A stretch of 64,000 nt of DNA from Hymenobacter wooponensis (GTDB lineage Bacteria > Bacteroidota > Bacteroidia > Cytophagales > Hymenobacteraceae), in NCBI RefSeq assembly GCF_004745865.1, contig NZ_SRKZ01000006.1, positions 310,001 to 374,000 of the forward strand. The letters run 5' to 3'. The translations under genes were made by a program, and so were the position numbers. The notes beneath the pieces were generated by a model. That model had not been told where the DNA came from. It did not search any database and worked only from the letters and a program-made list of their open reading frames with translations. Below, piece by piece: positions 26,851 through 35,126 of this stretch. Position 1 is the first letter of the stretch; every line of letters starts with the position of its first letter.

Positions 26851-26938
26851 TAGCGCTAGGCCGGGGGGCGCGTGCAGATACCAGCACCCTTGCGGCGCCT
26901 TACCAACTACACCGTGGCGCCGTAGTCACCTATCTGGC

Positions 26939-27922
26939 TTAGTCCCGACTTACCTTTTCGCGGCTGTATTTGCTGCGGTATTGCTTCGGGGAGAGGCCCG
27001 TTACGCGCTTAAACGTCAGGCGAAAAGCCTTGGGATCGGTGTAGCCCACATGGTACATCACCTCGTTCACGTTTTCCCTGGTTGACTCTAGGCTGTTCTT
27101 GGCCACCTCTATTTTCACCCGCTGAATGTATTCTACCACCGAGTTGGAGGTAGCTTTTTTAAAGCGCCGCTCTAGATTGCGGCGGCCCAGCGCCAGCATG
27201 GAGGCCAGTTGGTCCACGGTTATCTTCTCCTGGTAATTGGCTTCAATGTATGTCTGAGCTTTTTTAATGGGCTCATCTTCGTGCTCCTTCTGCCCATTAA
27301 ACACCACGAAGGCCGACTGACTGACGCGCTCAATATCAATCTGGAAGACTTTTGCGCACAATACGGCCATTTCGCGGTTCGCGTACTTTTCAATCAGGTA
27401 GAGCACTAAGTTGAGATAGGAGAAGGCCCCGCCGCTAGAGTAAATGCCGTGCTCATCAGTAATAAGCTGGTCCTCGCGCAGCTCCACCTCCGGAAACATG
27501 CGGCGGAAGTCGTTGGCGGCGGCCCAATGAGTGGTGCACTGCCGGCCGGCAATGAGGCCGGTGGCAGCCAGCAAGAAAGCGCCCATGCAGAGGCTGGCTA
27601 CCTCGGCCCCACCCTGGTACTGTTGCACTATCCAGGGCAGAAAGGCCCGGTTGTTTTCCAGTGCCTGATCCAGGTCGCCGTCAACGGCCGGGATGATGAT
27701 CAAATCGGTCTTAGCTACCTCGGTTAGTAACACGTCAGTGGCAATGGTGTAGCGGCCGCCACACACCGATGTAGCCCCTTCCAACCCTACCAGCTGAATC
27801 TGGAATAAGGCAGGCTTGCCCATGCGCCGTAGTAGCGCATTCACTTCGGCAAATACTAGCCTTGGGCCTTCTATACTGCCTAAAATGGCCCCTTTCGGAA
27901 CAAGGATTGAAATCTGTTTCAT
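26939..27922 (-). CDS. GlxA-family AraC transcriptional regulator with DJ-1/PfpI domain
   Basis: The product is about 327 residues from ATG 27922 (MKQISILVPKGAILG); an in-frame ATG lies 39 bases earlier but adds a polar stretch without domain content. Residues 1-190 form a DJ-1/PfpI-like domain with the elbow VASLCMGAFLLAATGLI and THWAAANDFRRMFP, as in GlxA. Residues 210-320 are an AraC HTH: VDQLASMLALGRRNLERRFK and EVMYHVGYTDPKAFRLTFKR. Such regulators sense small ligands and control metabolic genes. It lies divergently from the VOC gene, about 190 bases away, a possible target. The 3' end is adjacent to the HNH remnant. Confidence 0.92.
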   Translation of the reverse strand: MKQISILVPKGAILGSIEGPRLVFAEVNALLRRMGKPALFQIQLVGLEGATSVCGGRYTIATDVLLTEVAKTDLIIIPAVDGDLDQALENNRAFLPWIVQQYQGGAEVASLCMGAFLLAATGLIAGRQCTTHWAAANDFRRMFPEVELREDQLITDEHGIYSSGGAFSYLNLVLYLIEKYANREMAVLCAKVFQIDIERVSQSAFVVFNGQKEHEDEPIKKAQTYIEANYQEKITVDQLASMLALGRRNLERRFKKATSNSVVEYIQRVKIEVAKNSLESTRENVNEVMYHVGYTDPKAFRLTFKRVTGLSPKQYRSKYSREKVSRD

Positions 27923-28110
27923 AGTGGTAGAGGTGGAAGCAGGTGTCGCATTTTTCCCCAAATTCGTCGCAATTGGCCCTACATCGGCACAAGCTCAATT
28001 GCTAATTTTGCTAGCATCAACTCGGGCAAGATAGTGAATATTACTATATGTATTAGTCAAAATAGATTGCCCAGTATTGAGTCCCTTGCTTCATCCTTTA
28101 CCCTACTTAT

Positions 28111-28542
28111 ATGAGCACTCCTCAACTCACTCCTTACCTCGCCTTCAATGGCACCTGCCGCGCTGCCATGACTTTTTACCAGCAATGCTTGGGCGGGGAA
28201 CTCATGATTCAACCCTTCGAGGGCACCCCAGCAGCAGAGCAGCTACCCGCCGATGCAGATGCCCAGCAACAGGTGCTGCACGCCATTCTGCAAAACGACG
28301 GCTTCACGCTGATGGCCTCCGATGCTGGCATGCAGGAAGTCACGAAGGGCAACATGGTTTCACTTTCCCTTAACTGCACCAGCCCCGAGCAGATTCAGCA
28401 CTTGTTCGGTCAGCTATCAGCGGGCGGTACCATCACAATGCCCCTGCAGGACACCTTCTGGGGAGCCACCTTCGGCATGTTCATCGACCAGTTCGGTATC
28501 GACTGGATGCTCAACTACGACAAGGAACCTCAGCAGCACTAA
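28111..28542 (+). CDS. VOC family protein (PhnB/YjdN-like)
   Basis: The product has 143 residues and no signal peptide. It follows the PhnB-type pattern: LTPYLAFNGTCRAAMTFYQQCLGG at the start (in two halves), VLHAILQNDGFTLMASD in the middle, and MPLQDTFWGATFGMFIDQFG followed by IDWMLN at the end. These are the paired beta-alpha-beta-beta-beta units of the glyoxalase fold. The function of such proteins is not well known; they are not phosphonate enzymes. It is followed by the DoxX-like gene at 57 bases and may form an operon with it, and is divergent from the GlxA-type regulator. Confidence 0.9.
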   Translation: MSTPQLTPYLAFNGTCRAAMTFYQQCLGGELMIQPFEGTPAAEQLPADADAQQQVLHAILQNDGFTLMASDAGMQEVTKGNMVSLSLNCTSPEQIQHLFGQLSAGGTITMPLQDTFWGATFGMFIDQFGIDWMLNYDKEPQQH

Positions 28543-28598
28543 GCGTTTCTATTGCCTTATTCAGCCACATAACCAGAGGCTAGGCCTCCTTGCGCATC

Positions 28599-29000
28599 AT
28601 GAAAAAGACCAAGCTCCTCTACTGGCTTGCCACGGGCCTGCTAGTAGCCCTCATGACGATGTCGGGCATTCTGAATAGCATGAGCACGTCCGAGTCAGTA
28701 GCCGCGTTTGAGCACTTAGGCTACCCGGCCTACCTGCTGCCTTTTCTGGGCGTAGCCAAGCTGCTGGGCTCAGTAGCGCTGGTAGTGCCCGGTTTCCCGC
28801 GGCTCCGCGAATGGGCCTATGCAGGTTTTACGTTTGATTTAGCCGGGGCTATGTACTCCAGCATTGCCGTCGGCGACCCCGCTAGTACTTGGCTGCCCAT
28901 TGGTATTGGCTTTATCCTAATTGCCATTTCTTACCAGCTCAATCAGCGGCAAGCCGAAGTAAAGACCTTCGTGGCTGCGGCTCCTGGCCTAGCCGCTTAG
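28599..29000 (+). CDS. DoxX family membrane protein
   Basis: About 133 residues from ATG 28599 (MKKTKLLYWLATG); a TTG nine bases earlier is in frame but unlikely. Four transmembrane helices are visible: LLYWLATGLLVALMTMSGI, the AYLLPFLGVAKLLGSVALVV segment, AYAGFTFDLAGAMYSSIA and PIGIGFILIAISYQL. The pattern with FLGVAKLLG matches the DoxX-like family (DUF4870/DoxX_2). Function is unknown; related proteins are linked to respiration and oxidative stress. It sits downstream of the VOC gene. Confidence 0.85.
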   Translation: MKKTKLLYWLATGLLVALMTMSGILNSMSTSESVAAFEHLGYPAYLLPFLGVAKLLGSVALVVPGFPRLREWAYAGFTFDLAGAMYSSIAVGDPASTWLPIGIGFILIAISYQLNQRQAEVKTFVAAAPGLAA

Positions 29001-29130
29001 TATGGTGTAGCCCTAGGCCTAGTGGCTCGGGCGCTGCTTCTGCTTGAGAAATACGGTGGGGCTGGCCAACGGTATGCCCCGCAACAGCATCCTCCCCTAC
29101 GTGCAAAGCCAACCCCAACCCGCTTGTGTT

Positions 29131-29349
29131 ATGGTAGAAGTATTTAGAACCAACGTTAAGGCCCGCCGCCACGCCCGGTTACTTCTTGCCCGGATTCACG
29201 AAAACTTCCGGAATTACCGGGCCAATTTCGACCTGGAAGACTGTGACCAAATTCTGCGGGTGGAAAGTCAGTGTGAGCATATTCACCCTAACGGCCTGAT
29301 TCAGTTGCTGCAGGAAGCTGGTTTTCAAGCCGAGGTACTCCCCGATTAA
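29131..29349 (+). CDS. Small conserved cytoplasmic protein (HMA-like fold suspected)
   Basis: About 72 residues from ATG 29131 (MVEVFRTNVKARRHA). A longer frame begins at 29044, but its first 29 residues do not look like the rest. The mature sequence alternates helix and strand: LLLARIHENFRNYRANFDLE, then CDQILRVESQ and a C-terminal helix plus strand (LIQLLQEAGFQAEVLPD). This ferredoxin-like layout and DLEDCDQILRVES pattern are common in small Bacteroidota proteins of unknown function; no CxxC metal site is present. A weak hairpin follows at 29392-29427. Confidence 0.68.
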   Translation: MVEVFRTNVKARRHARLLLARIHENFRNYRANFDLEDCDQILRVESQCEHIHPNGLIQLLQEAGFQAEVLPD

Positions 29350-29655
29350 TGCTAGGCCTATTCCGCTGGCCCCTCCTAAGCTCCGCACTTTACAAACGCC
29401 ACTGGCCACCAAGCTGGTGGCGTTTGTGCGCCAAACAAGCGGCTAGCAGCTATGTACCCTAGGCAGCAAATCGAAATAAACGGCCTGTCGAGCGTAGCTG
29501 AAGCATCTCGCTCGAATCGTTGGTTTCCTAGCGCCGCGCTGGATGAACATGCTCCAGCACACGCTCACGGAAGCAGGGCGCCGCGGGCATAGTAGCGTTT
29601 TCGGGCGGCAGCTTCTACCTTCCGGCCAGCACTTTCCTCTTAGTTGGTTCAGTCG
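29350..29655. other. Intergenic region with hairpin and possible decayed repeat
   Basis: About 306 bases. It contains the hairpin at 29392-29427 and, near 29484-29515, a sequence (GTCGAGCGTAGCTGAAGCAT) that resembles intergenic repeats of related genomes. No gene is supported. Confidence 0.4.
29392..29427 (+). terminator. Weak hairpin, possible terminator
   Basis: Arms ACAAACGCCAC and GTGGCGTTTGT around a 14-base loop, with no T-run after it. Confidence 0.4.
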
Positions 29656-31233
29656 ATGTCCGAAACCACCCTGCACGAAAACATTTTACTGGTTCTAGGC
29701 CTGTTGTTTGTCACGCTGTTGCTCGTGATGCTGAGCCAGAAGCTAAAAATATCTTACCCCATTTTTTTGGTGTTAGCGGGCCTGTCCTTGAGCTTCATAC
29801 CAGGTCTGCCGCGCATCGTCATCGACCCCGACCTGATATTTCTGATTTTCCTGCCCCCGCTGCTTTACCAGGCAGCCTGGGAAACCTCCTGGCAGGATTT
29901 CTGGCGCTGGAAGCGGCCTATTCTGCTGCTGGCTTTTGGCCTGGTCTTTTTCACTTCTACCATTGTGGCCTACATTTCGCGGGCCATGATTCCGGGGTTT
30001 ACGCTGCCGCTGGGGTTTCTGCTGGGCGGCATCATCTCCCCACCCGATGCGGTGGCGGCCACTTCCGTGCTGAAAGGTATTAAAGTGCCGCGCCGGGTTA
30101 CCAGCATTCTGGAAGGGGAAAGCCTGATAAACGACGCCAGCAGCTTGATTGTGTTCCGCTTTGCCCTGGCAGCGGTGGTATCAGGAGTGTTTTCATTGCA
30201 TGAGGCAGCTACCAGTTTTATGCTGGTAAGCACCATGGGCTTAGTAGTAGGCCTAGTAGTGGCCTATGGGTTTTATCTGATCCATCGGTACTTCCCTACC
30301 ACGCCCAGCATCAATACGGTTCTCACGTTTATTGCGCCCTACGTGATGTACCTGCTGGCCGAGGAATTTCATTTCTCGGGCGTGCTGGCTGTGGTGAGTG
30401 GTGGTCTCCTGCTCTCTCACCTCTCCCACCGCGTATTTGATGCTGATACTCGCTTGCAGGCCAACAGCGTGTGGGCTAGCGTAGGCTTTGTGCTCAATGG
30501 GCTCGTGTTCATCCTGATAGGCCTAGAGCTGCCAGTGGCAGTTGAAGGATTAGGCACATACTCCCTCAAGCAAGCCATTATGTATGGCCTCACCATTAGC
30601 GTGGTTATCATCCTAATTCGGCTGCTCTGGATGTACCCGGCAGCCTTCGTTCCGCGCTGGTTGTTTCCCAGCGTTCGTGCCGCCGAACCCAGCCCCGGGT
30701 GGCAAGGCACCCTGATTTTGGGCTGGGCTGGTATGCGGGGTGTGGTATCCTTGGCTTCTGCCCTCTCGGTGCCCTTGTTGCTGAGCAACGGGCAGGCGTT
30801 TCCGCAGCGCAATCTGATCCTGTTCATCACCTTCATGGTGATTCTCGTGACGCTAGTTTTTCAGGGCCTTACGCTACCCGCCCTGATTCGCTTTACTGGC
30901 GTGGCCGACAACGAAGAACGCATGCCTACTGATGCGCAAGAGGCGGGCATTCGGCTTCGGTTGCGCCACGTGGCCCTCGCGCACATGGACCAGCATTATG
31001 TGCGCGATATGCAAGAGAACGAACTCATTAAGGCCTTGCAACAACGCATGCAGGCCGAAGCTCAGCGCACCGGCAACCTGCTAGAAGCCCTCAACTACGA
31101 TGAAACGAAGCGCCGGGCCCTGCAACGCTACCATCACGTGCTGTTAGATGTGCTGCGGGTGCAGCGCGAGGAGCTGTTTGTGCTGCGCCACGAGGGCGTG
31201 TTTGAGGAAGTGACTCGTCCTGAAAAAAGTTGA
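29656..31233 (+). CDS. CPA1-type Na+/H+ antiporter, C-terminus altered by IS insertion
   Basis: About 525 residues from ATG 29656; a TTG 12 bases upstream is in frame. Roughly a dozen helices fill the first 400 residues. The ion-binding motifs are GGIISPPDAVAATSVL and the ND motif GESLINDASSLIVF. A cytoplasmic helical tail follows (EAGIRLRLRHVALAHMDQHY and VLLDVLRVQREELFVLRHEG). It exchanges Na+ (or K+) for H+ at the inner membrane. The last residues (FEEVTRPEKS) and the TGA stop lie inside IS-end-like sequence; homologs as I remember them continue for about 15 more residues in a charged helix. The core transport domain is intact, so it is probably still functional. Confidence 0.88.
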   Translation: MSETTLHENILLVLGLLFVTLLLVMLSQKLKISYPIFLVLAGLSLSFIPGLPRIVIDPDLIFLIFLPPLLYQAAWETSWQDFWRWKRPILLLAFGLVFFTSTIVAYISRAMIPGFTLPLGFLLGGIISPPDAVAATSVLKGIKVPRRVTSILEGESLINDASSLIVFRFALAAVVSGVFSLHEAATSFMLVSTMGLVVGLVVAYGFYLIHRYFPTTPSINTVLTFIAPYVMYLLAEEFHFSGVLAVVSGGLLLSHLSHRVFDADTRLQANSVWASVGFVLNGLVFILIGLELPVAVEGLGTYSLKQAIMYGLTISVVIILIRLLWMYPAAFVPRWLFPSVRAAEPSPGWQGTLILGWAGMRGVVSLASALSVPLLLSNGQAFPQRNLILFITFMVILVTLVFQGLTLPALIRFTGVADNEERMPTDAQEAGIRLRLRHVALAHMDQHYVRDMQENELIKALQQRMQAEAQRTGNLLEALNYDETKRRALQRYHHVLLDVLRVQREELFVLRHEGVFEEVTRPEKS

Positions 31234-31281
31234 CCGTTTGGTGGTAGTCCGCCTCTGAGTTGACCATTTTGGCGGTAGTCC
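31229..31281 (+). repeat. Two tandem copies of the IS left-end sequence
   Basis: GTTGACCGTTTGGTGGTAGT at 31229-31248 (continuing CC) and GTTGACCATTTTGGCGGTAG at 31259-31278 (continuing TCC) are near-identical, 30 bases apart. The first includes the stop codon of the antiporter gene. Confidence 0.65.
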
Positions 31282-31290
31282 TAAGTTAGC

Positions 31291-32220
31291 TCATTCGGCG
31301 CTCACTGGCGTAGACGGTTTGTAGTAGTTTTTCCATCTTCTCTCCAACGGCCCCCAACTGGCATGGGCTTGATTGGGGCTCTGCATGTCGCAGCTCAGGT
31401 GGGGCCGTTTGTAGTTGTAGAGAAACACGGCTTGTTCCAAGTACTGCTCCGCCTCCTGCAGCGAGTAGACCGGTTGCTGGCTCAGATACTCCTGCTTAAG
31501 AATGCCGTTCACGCGCTCGGCAATGGCGTTTTCCAGCGGATCGGAGTTCTCCGTCATGCTGACCTGGATATGAAAGGGGGCCAGCGTGTCCAGGTATTCC
31601 TGGCTGCAGTACTGAATGCCCCGGTCACTGTGGTGAATCAACTGGCTCCCCGCCCGTTTGCTGATCTGCCGTAGGGCCATCTCCAGGGCACGGCGCGCGT
31701 GCACGGTGGCCAGCGTGTCGGCGACGGCAAAGCCCATGATGCGCCGCGAGTAGGCATCGGTCAGCAGCGAGATATACAGGCAGCCCGCCTGAGTGAACCA
31801 GTAGGTGATATCAGCCACCCACACTTGGTTGGGCCGCAGCGGCGTCAGGTCCCGGATCAGGTTGGGGTATTTGCGGAAACGGTGGCGGGAGAAAGTCGTC
31901 AGGGCCTTACGACGGCGCTTTCTGATCAGCAGATTATGGGCTGCCAGCAGCGAAAACAGCGCATCCCGTCCCAGCTTGATGCCTTGCTGACGCAAGTCCT
32001 GCTCCAGCAGGTGGTAGAGTTTGCGGCCGCCCATCCGGCCGTGCTCCTTCCGCAGCTGCGCAACCTTCTCCAACACGTAGTGCTCGCGCTCTTCGCTGCT
32101 CCACTGCCGCGTTTGGTGCTGATAAAAGGCCTGGCGGCTGAAGCCAAGTACTCCGCTGATCCGCCGCAGGCAAAAGTGCGGACAGCTTACTCGCAGGAGC
32201 TGGACTACTTGGTAGCGGAC
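31291..32220 (-). CDS. IS3-family transposase OrfB (DDE integrase domain)
   Basis: This frame encodes the integrase-like catalytic half. Start codons are missing in its first part: reading from 32220 gives VRYQVVQLLRVSCPHFCLRR, then ISGVLGFSRQAFYQHQ, the usual HTH_21 segment, with the first usable start only at GTG 32076. It is therefore most likely made as an OrfAB fusion of about 440 residues by -1 frameshifting. The catalytic triad is visible: Asp in WVADITYW, Asp in HHSDRGIQY and Glu in NAIAERVNGILKQEY. Near the C-terminus, YNYKRPHLSCDMQSPNQAH is the standard end of the rve domain. It cuts and joins the IS ends. Confidence 0.88.
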   Translation of the reverse strand, partial: VRYQVVQLLRVSCPHFCLRRISGVLGFSRQAFYQHQTRQWSSEEREHYVLEKVAQLRKEHGRMGGRKLYHLLEQDLRQQGIKLGRDALFSLLAAHNLLIRKRRRKALTTFSRHRFRKYPNLIRDLTPLRPNQVWVADITYWFTQAGCLYISLLTDAYSRRIMGFAVADTLATVHARRALEMALRQISKRAGSQLIHHSDRGIQYCSQEYLDTLAPFHIQVSMTENSDPLENAIAERVNGILKQEYLSQQPVYSLQEAEQYLEQAVFLYNYKRPHLSCDMQSPNQAHASWGPLERRWKNYYKPSTPVSAE

Positions 32221-32612
32221 TTTTTTTCGATGCTCAAGCCCAGCTCCTGCTCGGCCACGCGAATCACGTTTTTGTAGTAGAGCACCTGCAACTCGGCTTG
32301 TTCAAGCTGTTTCTGCAATTGTTTGACCTGCCCAGTGAGCGCATCGGCATGCTGCACCACGTGCTCGACGAGCGTGGTGGGCGGCTTTTTCAGATTGTCT
32401 TCCATGGCTTGGGTACGGGCCTGCTCTTCCTGGCGGACACGTGCCAGCCACTTGGTCACGGTCGAGCGGGTGAGCACCTGGTACTTGCTCATGGCTGACT
32501 CAATCGTATGCCGGCCGCAGGTAATTTCCTCGACCATCTGGCGCATTTTCAACTCGTGCGCCTGCTTGCGAAACAGAAATAAGTGTTCCATCTGACTGAT
32601 GTTGATGGTCAA
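32205..32612 (-). CDS. IS3-family transposase OrfA (HTH)
   Basis: The 135-residue product starts at ATG 32612; a second ATG at 32591 (MEHLFLFRKQ) is also possible. It has a helix-turn-helix (MVEEITCGRHTIESAMSKYQ, then VLTRSTVTKWLARVRQ) for binding the IS ends, followed by a leucine-zipper-like coiled coil (LTGQVKQLQKQLEQAELQVL) used for dimerisation in IS3 elements. Near its end, the slippery heptamer A-AAA-AAG sits at 32226-32220 in the correct phase, allowing a shift into OrfB. Alone, OrfA usually acts as a repressor of transposition. Confidence 0.87.
   Translation of the reverse strand: MTINISQMEHLFLFRKQAHELKMRQMVEEITCGRHTIESAMSKYQVLTRSTVTKWLARVRQEEQARTQAMEDNLKKPPTTLVEHVVQHADALTGQVKQLQKQLEQAELQVLYYKNVIRVAEQELGLSIEKKSATK
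32220..32226 (-). promoter_or_regulatory. Programmed -1 frameshift heptamer
   Basis: On the minus strand the sequence is GA-AAA-AAG-TCC in the OrfA phase, giving the classic slippery heptamer A AAA AAG. Shifting one base back continues GTC CGC TAC in the OrfB frame. OrfA's own stop TAG is at 32207-32205, 13 bases further. Confidence 0.8.
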
Positions 32613-32849
32613 CCTATTTTAGGACAAGACACTTCCGCCAGTCCTTACAAGTATAGCTAAGTGAATCTTGCTCGGTTTATTAAACTACTACCACTGCGGC
32701 AGCATGCGAATTATCGCCGCAAGCTCGACGGGATGTACCTGATTTCCGGGACAAGTGCTAGGCCACTATAGCCGCTCAAACAGCCGAACCCAACTATAAC
32801 AATACCTACACTGCACGCCGTAGAGCCCGCAAACGCTTACGCTTCGCTC

Positions 32850-33377
32850 ATGGCTCCTCCCCTCGATAAATTACCGGCCTACGCCGCTCATTCACGCACC
32901 CTTGTGCATGTAGTAGTTGAAACGCCCAAGGGCGAACGAAACAAAGTGGCCTACGAGCCCGACTTAGGAGTATTTATGTTGAAGGGTGTGCTACCCGAAG
33001 GCCACAGCTTCCCCTATGATTTCGGATTTGTGCCCTCCACCATAGCCGAAGACGGCGACCCGCTCGATGTGCTCCTCCTCCTCGATGCGCCCACCTTCGC
33101 CGGCTGCGTGGTAGAGGCTCGCGTCATCGGAGCTCTAGAAATTGAGCAGCGCGAGGATGATGGCTCTATCGTCCGCAACGACCGGCTGCTGGCCGTAGCC
33201 AACAACTCGCGCCAGCACAAGCACATTGCGGAAATCAAAGACATAGCCGATGAAACACTCCACGAAATCGAGCACTTCTTCAGCTCCTACAATGCCGTGA
33301 AGGGCGGCGAGATCAAAGTGCTACAACGCATAGGATCGAAAAAGGCCCTCAATTTACTGACGAAGGCCTTGGTCTAG
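32850..33377 (+). CDS. ppa: Inorganic pyrophosphatase (family I)
   Basis: The product has 175 residues, the length of soluble family I enzymes. The signature EDGDPLDVLLLLD is complete, with metal-binding Asp68, Asp70 and Asp73, and YDFGFVPSTIAEDGDP just before supplies the substrate-binding Tyr. It hydrolyses pyrophosphate in the cytoplasm and so drives biosynthetic reactions. ATG 32850 was chosen; the upstream spacer belongs to the IS flank. It is followed by a bidirectional terminator at 33406-33439 and converges with ettA. Confidence 0.95.
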   Translation: MAPPLDKLPAYAAHSRTLVHVVVETPKGERNKVAYEPDLGVFMLKGVLPEGHSFPYDFGFVPSTIAEDGDPLDVLLLLDAPTFAGCVVEARVIGALEIEQREDDGSIVRNDRLLAVANNSRQHKHIAEIKDIADETLHEIEHFFSSYNAVKGGEIKVLQRIGSKKALNLLTKALV

Positions 33378-33405
33378 GAGCCCATACCTAACACGCTGAA
33401 ACCAA

Positions 33406-33439
33406 AAAGAAGGTCCTGCGACAAAGCAGGGCCTTCTTT
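33406..33439. terminator. Bidirectional terminator between ppa and ettA
   Basis: Arms AAAGAAGGTCCTGC and GCAGGGCCTTCTTT (one mismatch) around GACAAA, with A- and T-runs on both sides, between convergent genes. Confidence 0.8.
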
Positions 33440-33458
33440 ATCTGGCTAAACTGAAGCC

Positions 33459-35126
33459 TTAGTTTAGGCTGCGGTAGCGCACGCGCTTGGGCTCCACGTC
33501 GCCGAGGCGCTTCTTCTTGGCCTCCTCGTAGTCGGAGAAGTTACCCTCGAACCATACCACCTGCGAGTCGCCCTCGAAGGCGAGAATGTGCGTGGCGAGG
33601 CGGTCCAGGAACCAACGGTCGTGGCTGATAATAACGGCGCACCCGGCGAAGTTCTCCAGCGCATCTTCCAAGGCCCGGATGGCATTCACGTCCAGGTCGT
33701 TGGTGGGTTCGTCGAGCAGGAGCAGGTTGGCGCCTTGCTTGAGGGTAGTAGCCAGGTGCACGCGGTTACGCTCACCGCCCGAGAGGCTACCAACTTTCTT
33801 CTCCTGGTCGCCGCCGCGGAAGTTGAAGTTGCTCACGAAGGCGCGGGAGTTCACCTGGCGGCCGGCCAGCAGCATGGTTTCGGTACCGCCAGAAATCGTC
33901 TCGAATACCGACTTGTTGGGGTCCAGCGTGTCGTGCTGCTGGTCGACGTAGGCCGTCTGCACCGTGGGGCCTACTACGAACGTACCAGCGTCGGGCTGAA
34001 GCTGGTCGGTGATGAGGCGGAAGAGGGTGGTTTTACCGGCGCCGTTCGGGCCGATGATACCCACAATACCACCCTGGGGCAAGTTGAACGACAGGTTTTC
34101 GAACAGGAGCTTGTCGCCGAAGGCTTTCGTCAGCCCTTCGGCCTCAATTACTTGAGCTCCCAGACGCGGACCGTCCGGGATGAACAGCTCCAGCTTCTGC
34201 TCCTTCTCCTTGGCGTCTTCGTTCACCATTTTGTCGTAGCCAGCGAGGCGGGCCTTGCTCTTAGCCTGGCGCGCTTTCGGGGCCATACGCACCCACTCCA
34301 GCTCGCGCTGCAGGGTTTTCTGGCGCTTGCTTTCGGTTTTCTCTTCCTGGGCCAGGCGGTTCGACTTCTGCTCCAGCCACGAGGAGTAGTTGCCTTTCCA
34401 CGGAATACCTTCGCCGCGGTCGAGTTCCAGAATCCAACCGGCCACATTGTCGAGGAAGTATCGGTCGTGGGTTACGGCAATTACGGTGCCTTTGTATTGC
34501 TGCAGGTGCTGCTCCAACCACAGCACGCTTTCGGCGTCGAGGTGGTTGGTGGGTTCGTCGAGCAGCAGCACATCGGGCTCTTGCAGCAACAGGCGGCACA
34601 GGGCTACGCGGCGCTTCTCTCCACCCGAGAGGTTACCGATGATGGCATCGGGGGCGGGTGTGCGCAGGGCGTCCATGGCGCGCTCCAGCTTGCTGTCGAG
34701 GTTCCAGGCGTCGAGTTGGTCGAGGCGCTCCTGCACAGTACCCTGGCGCTCCAGCAGCTTATCGAAGTCGGCATCTTCGGCTCCGAAGGCTTCGTTGATT
34801 TCGTCGAATTCCTTTAGCAGAGCTACAGTTTCGGCGGTGCCTTCCTGCACCACTTCCAGTACGGTTTTGGTGGCATCCAACTGGGGCTCCTGCTCCAGGT
34901 AGCCCACCGAGTAGCCCGGCGACCATACCACGTCGCCCTGAATCTGCTTGTCTACGCCGGCAATGATCTTGAGCAGGCTGGACTTACCCGAGCCGTTTAG
35001 GCCTAGCACGCCAATTTTAGCGCCGTAGAAAAACGAGAGATAGATGTTTTTGAGAACCTGCTTTTGCGGGGGAAAAATCTTGCTTACCCTCTCCATAGAG
35101 AAGATAATGGTGGGTTGGTCGCTCAT
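33459..35126 (-). CDS. ettA: Energy-dependent translational throttle protein EttA (ABC-F)
   Basis: The product has 555 residues, the standard EttA length. Two ATPase halves are visible: Walker A GLNGSGKSS (about 42-50) with signature LSGGEKRRVALCRLL, and Walker A GPNGAGKTTLFRL with signature LSGGERNRVHLATTL. Both are followed by LLLDEPTN(H/D)LD. The linker between them is rich in Lys and Arg (KARQAKSKARLAGYDKMVNE), the arm that contacts the ribosomal E site. EttA binds 70S ribosomes and adjusts translation to ATP/ADP levels in the cytoplasm. The large open frame on the opposite strand is an antisense shadow. Confidence 0.96.
   Translation of the reverse strand: MSDQPTIIFSMERVSKIFPPQKQVLKNIYLSFFYGAKIGVLGLNGSGKSSLLKIIAGVDKQIQGDVVWSPGYSVGYLEQEPQLDATKTVLEVVQEGTAETVALLKEFDEINEAFGAEDADFDKLLERQGTVQERLDQLDAWNLDSKLERAMDALRTPAPDAIIGNLSGGEKRRVALCRLLLQEPDVLLLDEPTNHLDAESVLWLEQHLQQYKGTVIAVTHDRYFLDNVAGWILELDRGEGIPWKGNYSSWLEQKSNRLAQEEKTESKRQKTLQRELEWVRMAPKARQAKSKARLAGYDKMVNEDAKEKEQKLELFIPDGPRLGAQVIEAEGLTKAFGDKLLFENLSFNLPQGGIVGIIGPNGAGKTTLFRLITDQLQPDAGTFVVGPTVQTAYVDQQHDTLDPNKSVFETISGGTETMLLAGRQVNSRAFVSNFNFRGGDQEKKVGSLSGGERNRVHLATTLKQGANLLLLDEPTNDLDVNAIRALEDALENFAGCAVIISHDRWFLDRLATHILAFEGDSQVVWFEGNFSDYEEAKKKRLGDVEPKRVRYRSLN

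Larger units (their letters stand above)
31261..32649 (-). mobile_element. IS3-family insertion sequence
   Basis: A complete two-frame element with OrfA (32205-32612) and OrfB (31291-32220) on the minus strand. The left end near 31261 reads TGACCATTTTGGCGGTAGTC, and the right end, read inward from 32649, reads TGTAAGGACTGGCGGAAGTG. They share TG at the tip and TGGCGGxAGT, so imperfect inverted repeats are likely. The exact tips and the target duplication could not be fixed. A second related end sequence lies further left at 31229-31250. Confidence 0.72.

Noticed and set aside
32663..32776. Short frame right of the IS (from GTG, about 36 codons)
   Set aside because: I tested whether it continues the antiporter C-terminus; it does not resemble it, and no family is recognisable.
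33588..34817. Plus-strand frame of 409 codons opposite ettA
   Set aside because: Antisense shadow of the conserved ABC-F gene; Val/Gly/Leu-rich product without domains.
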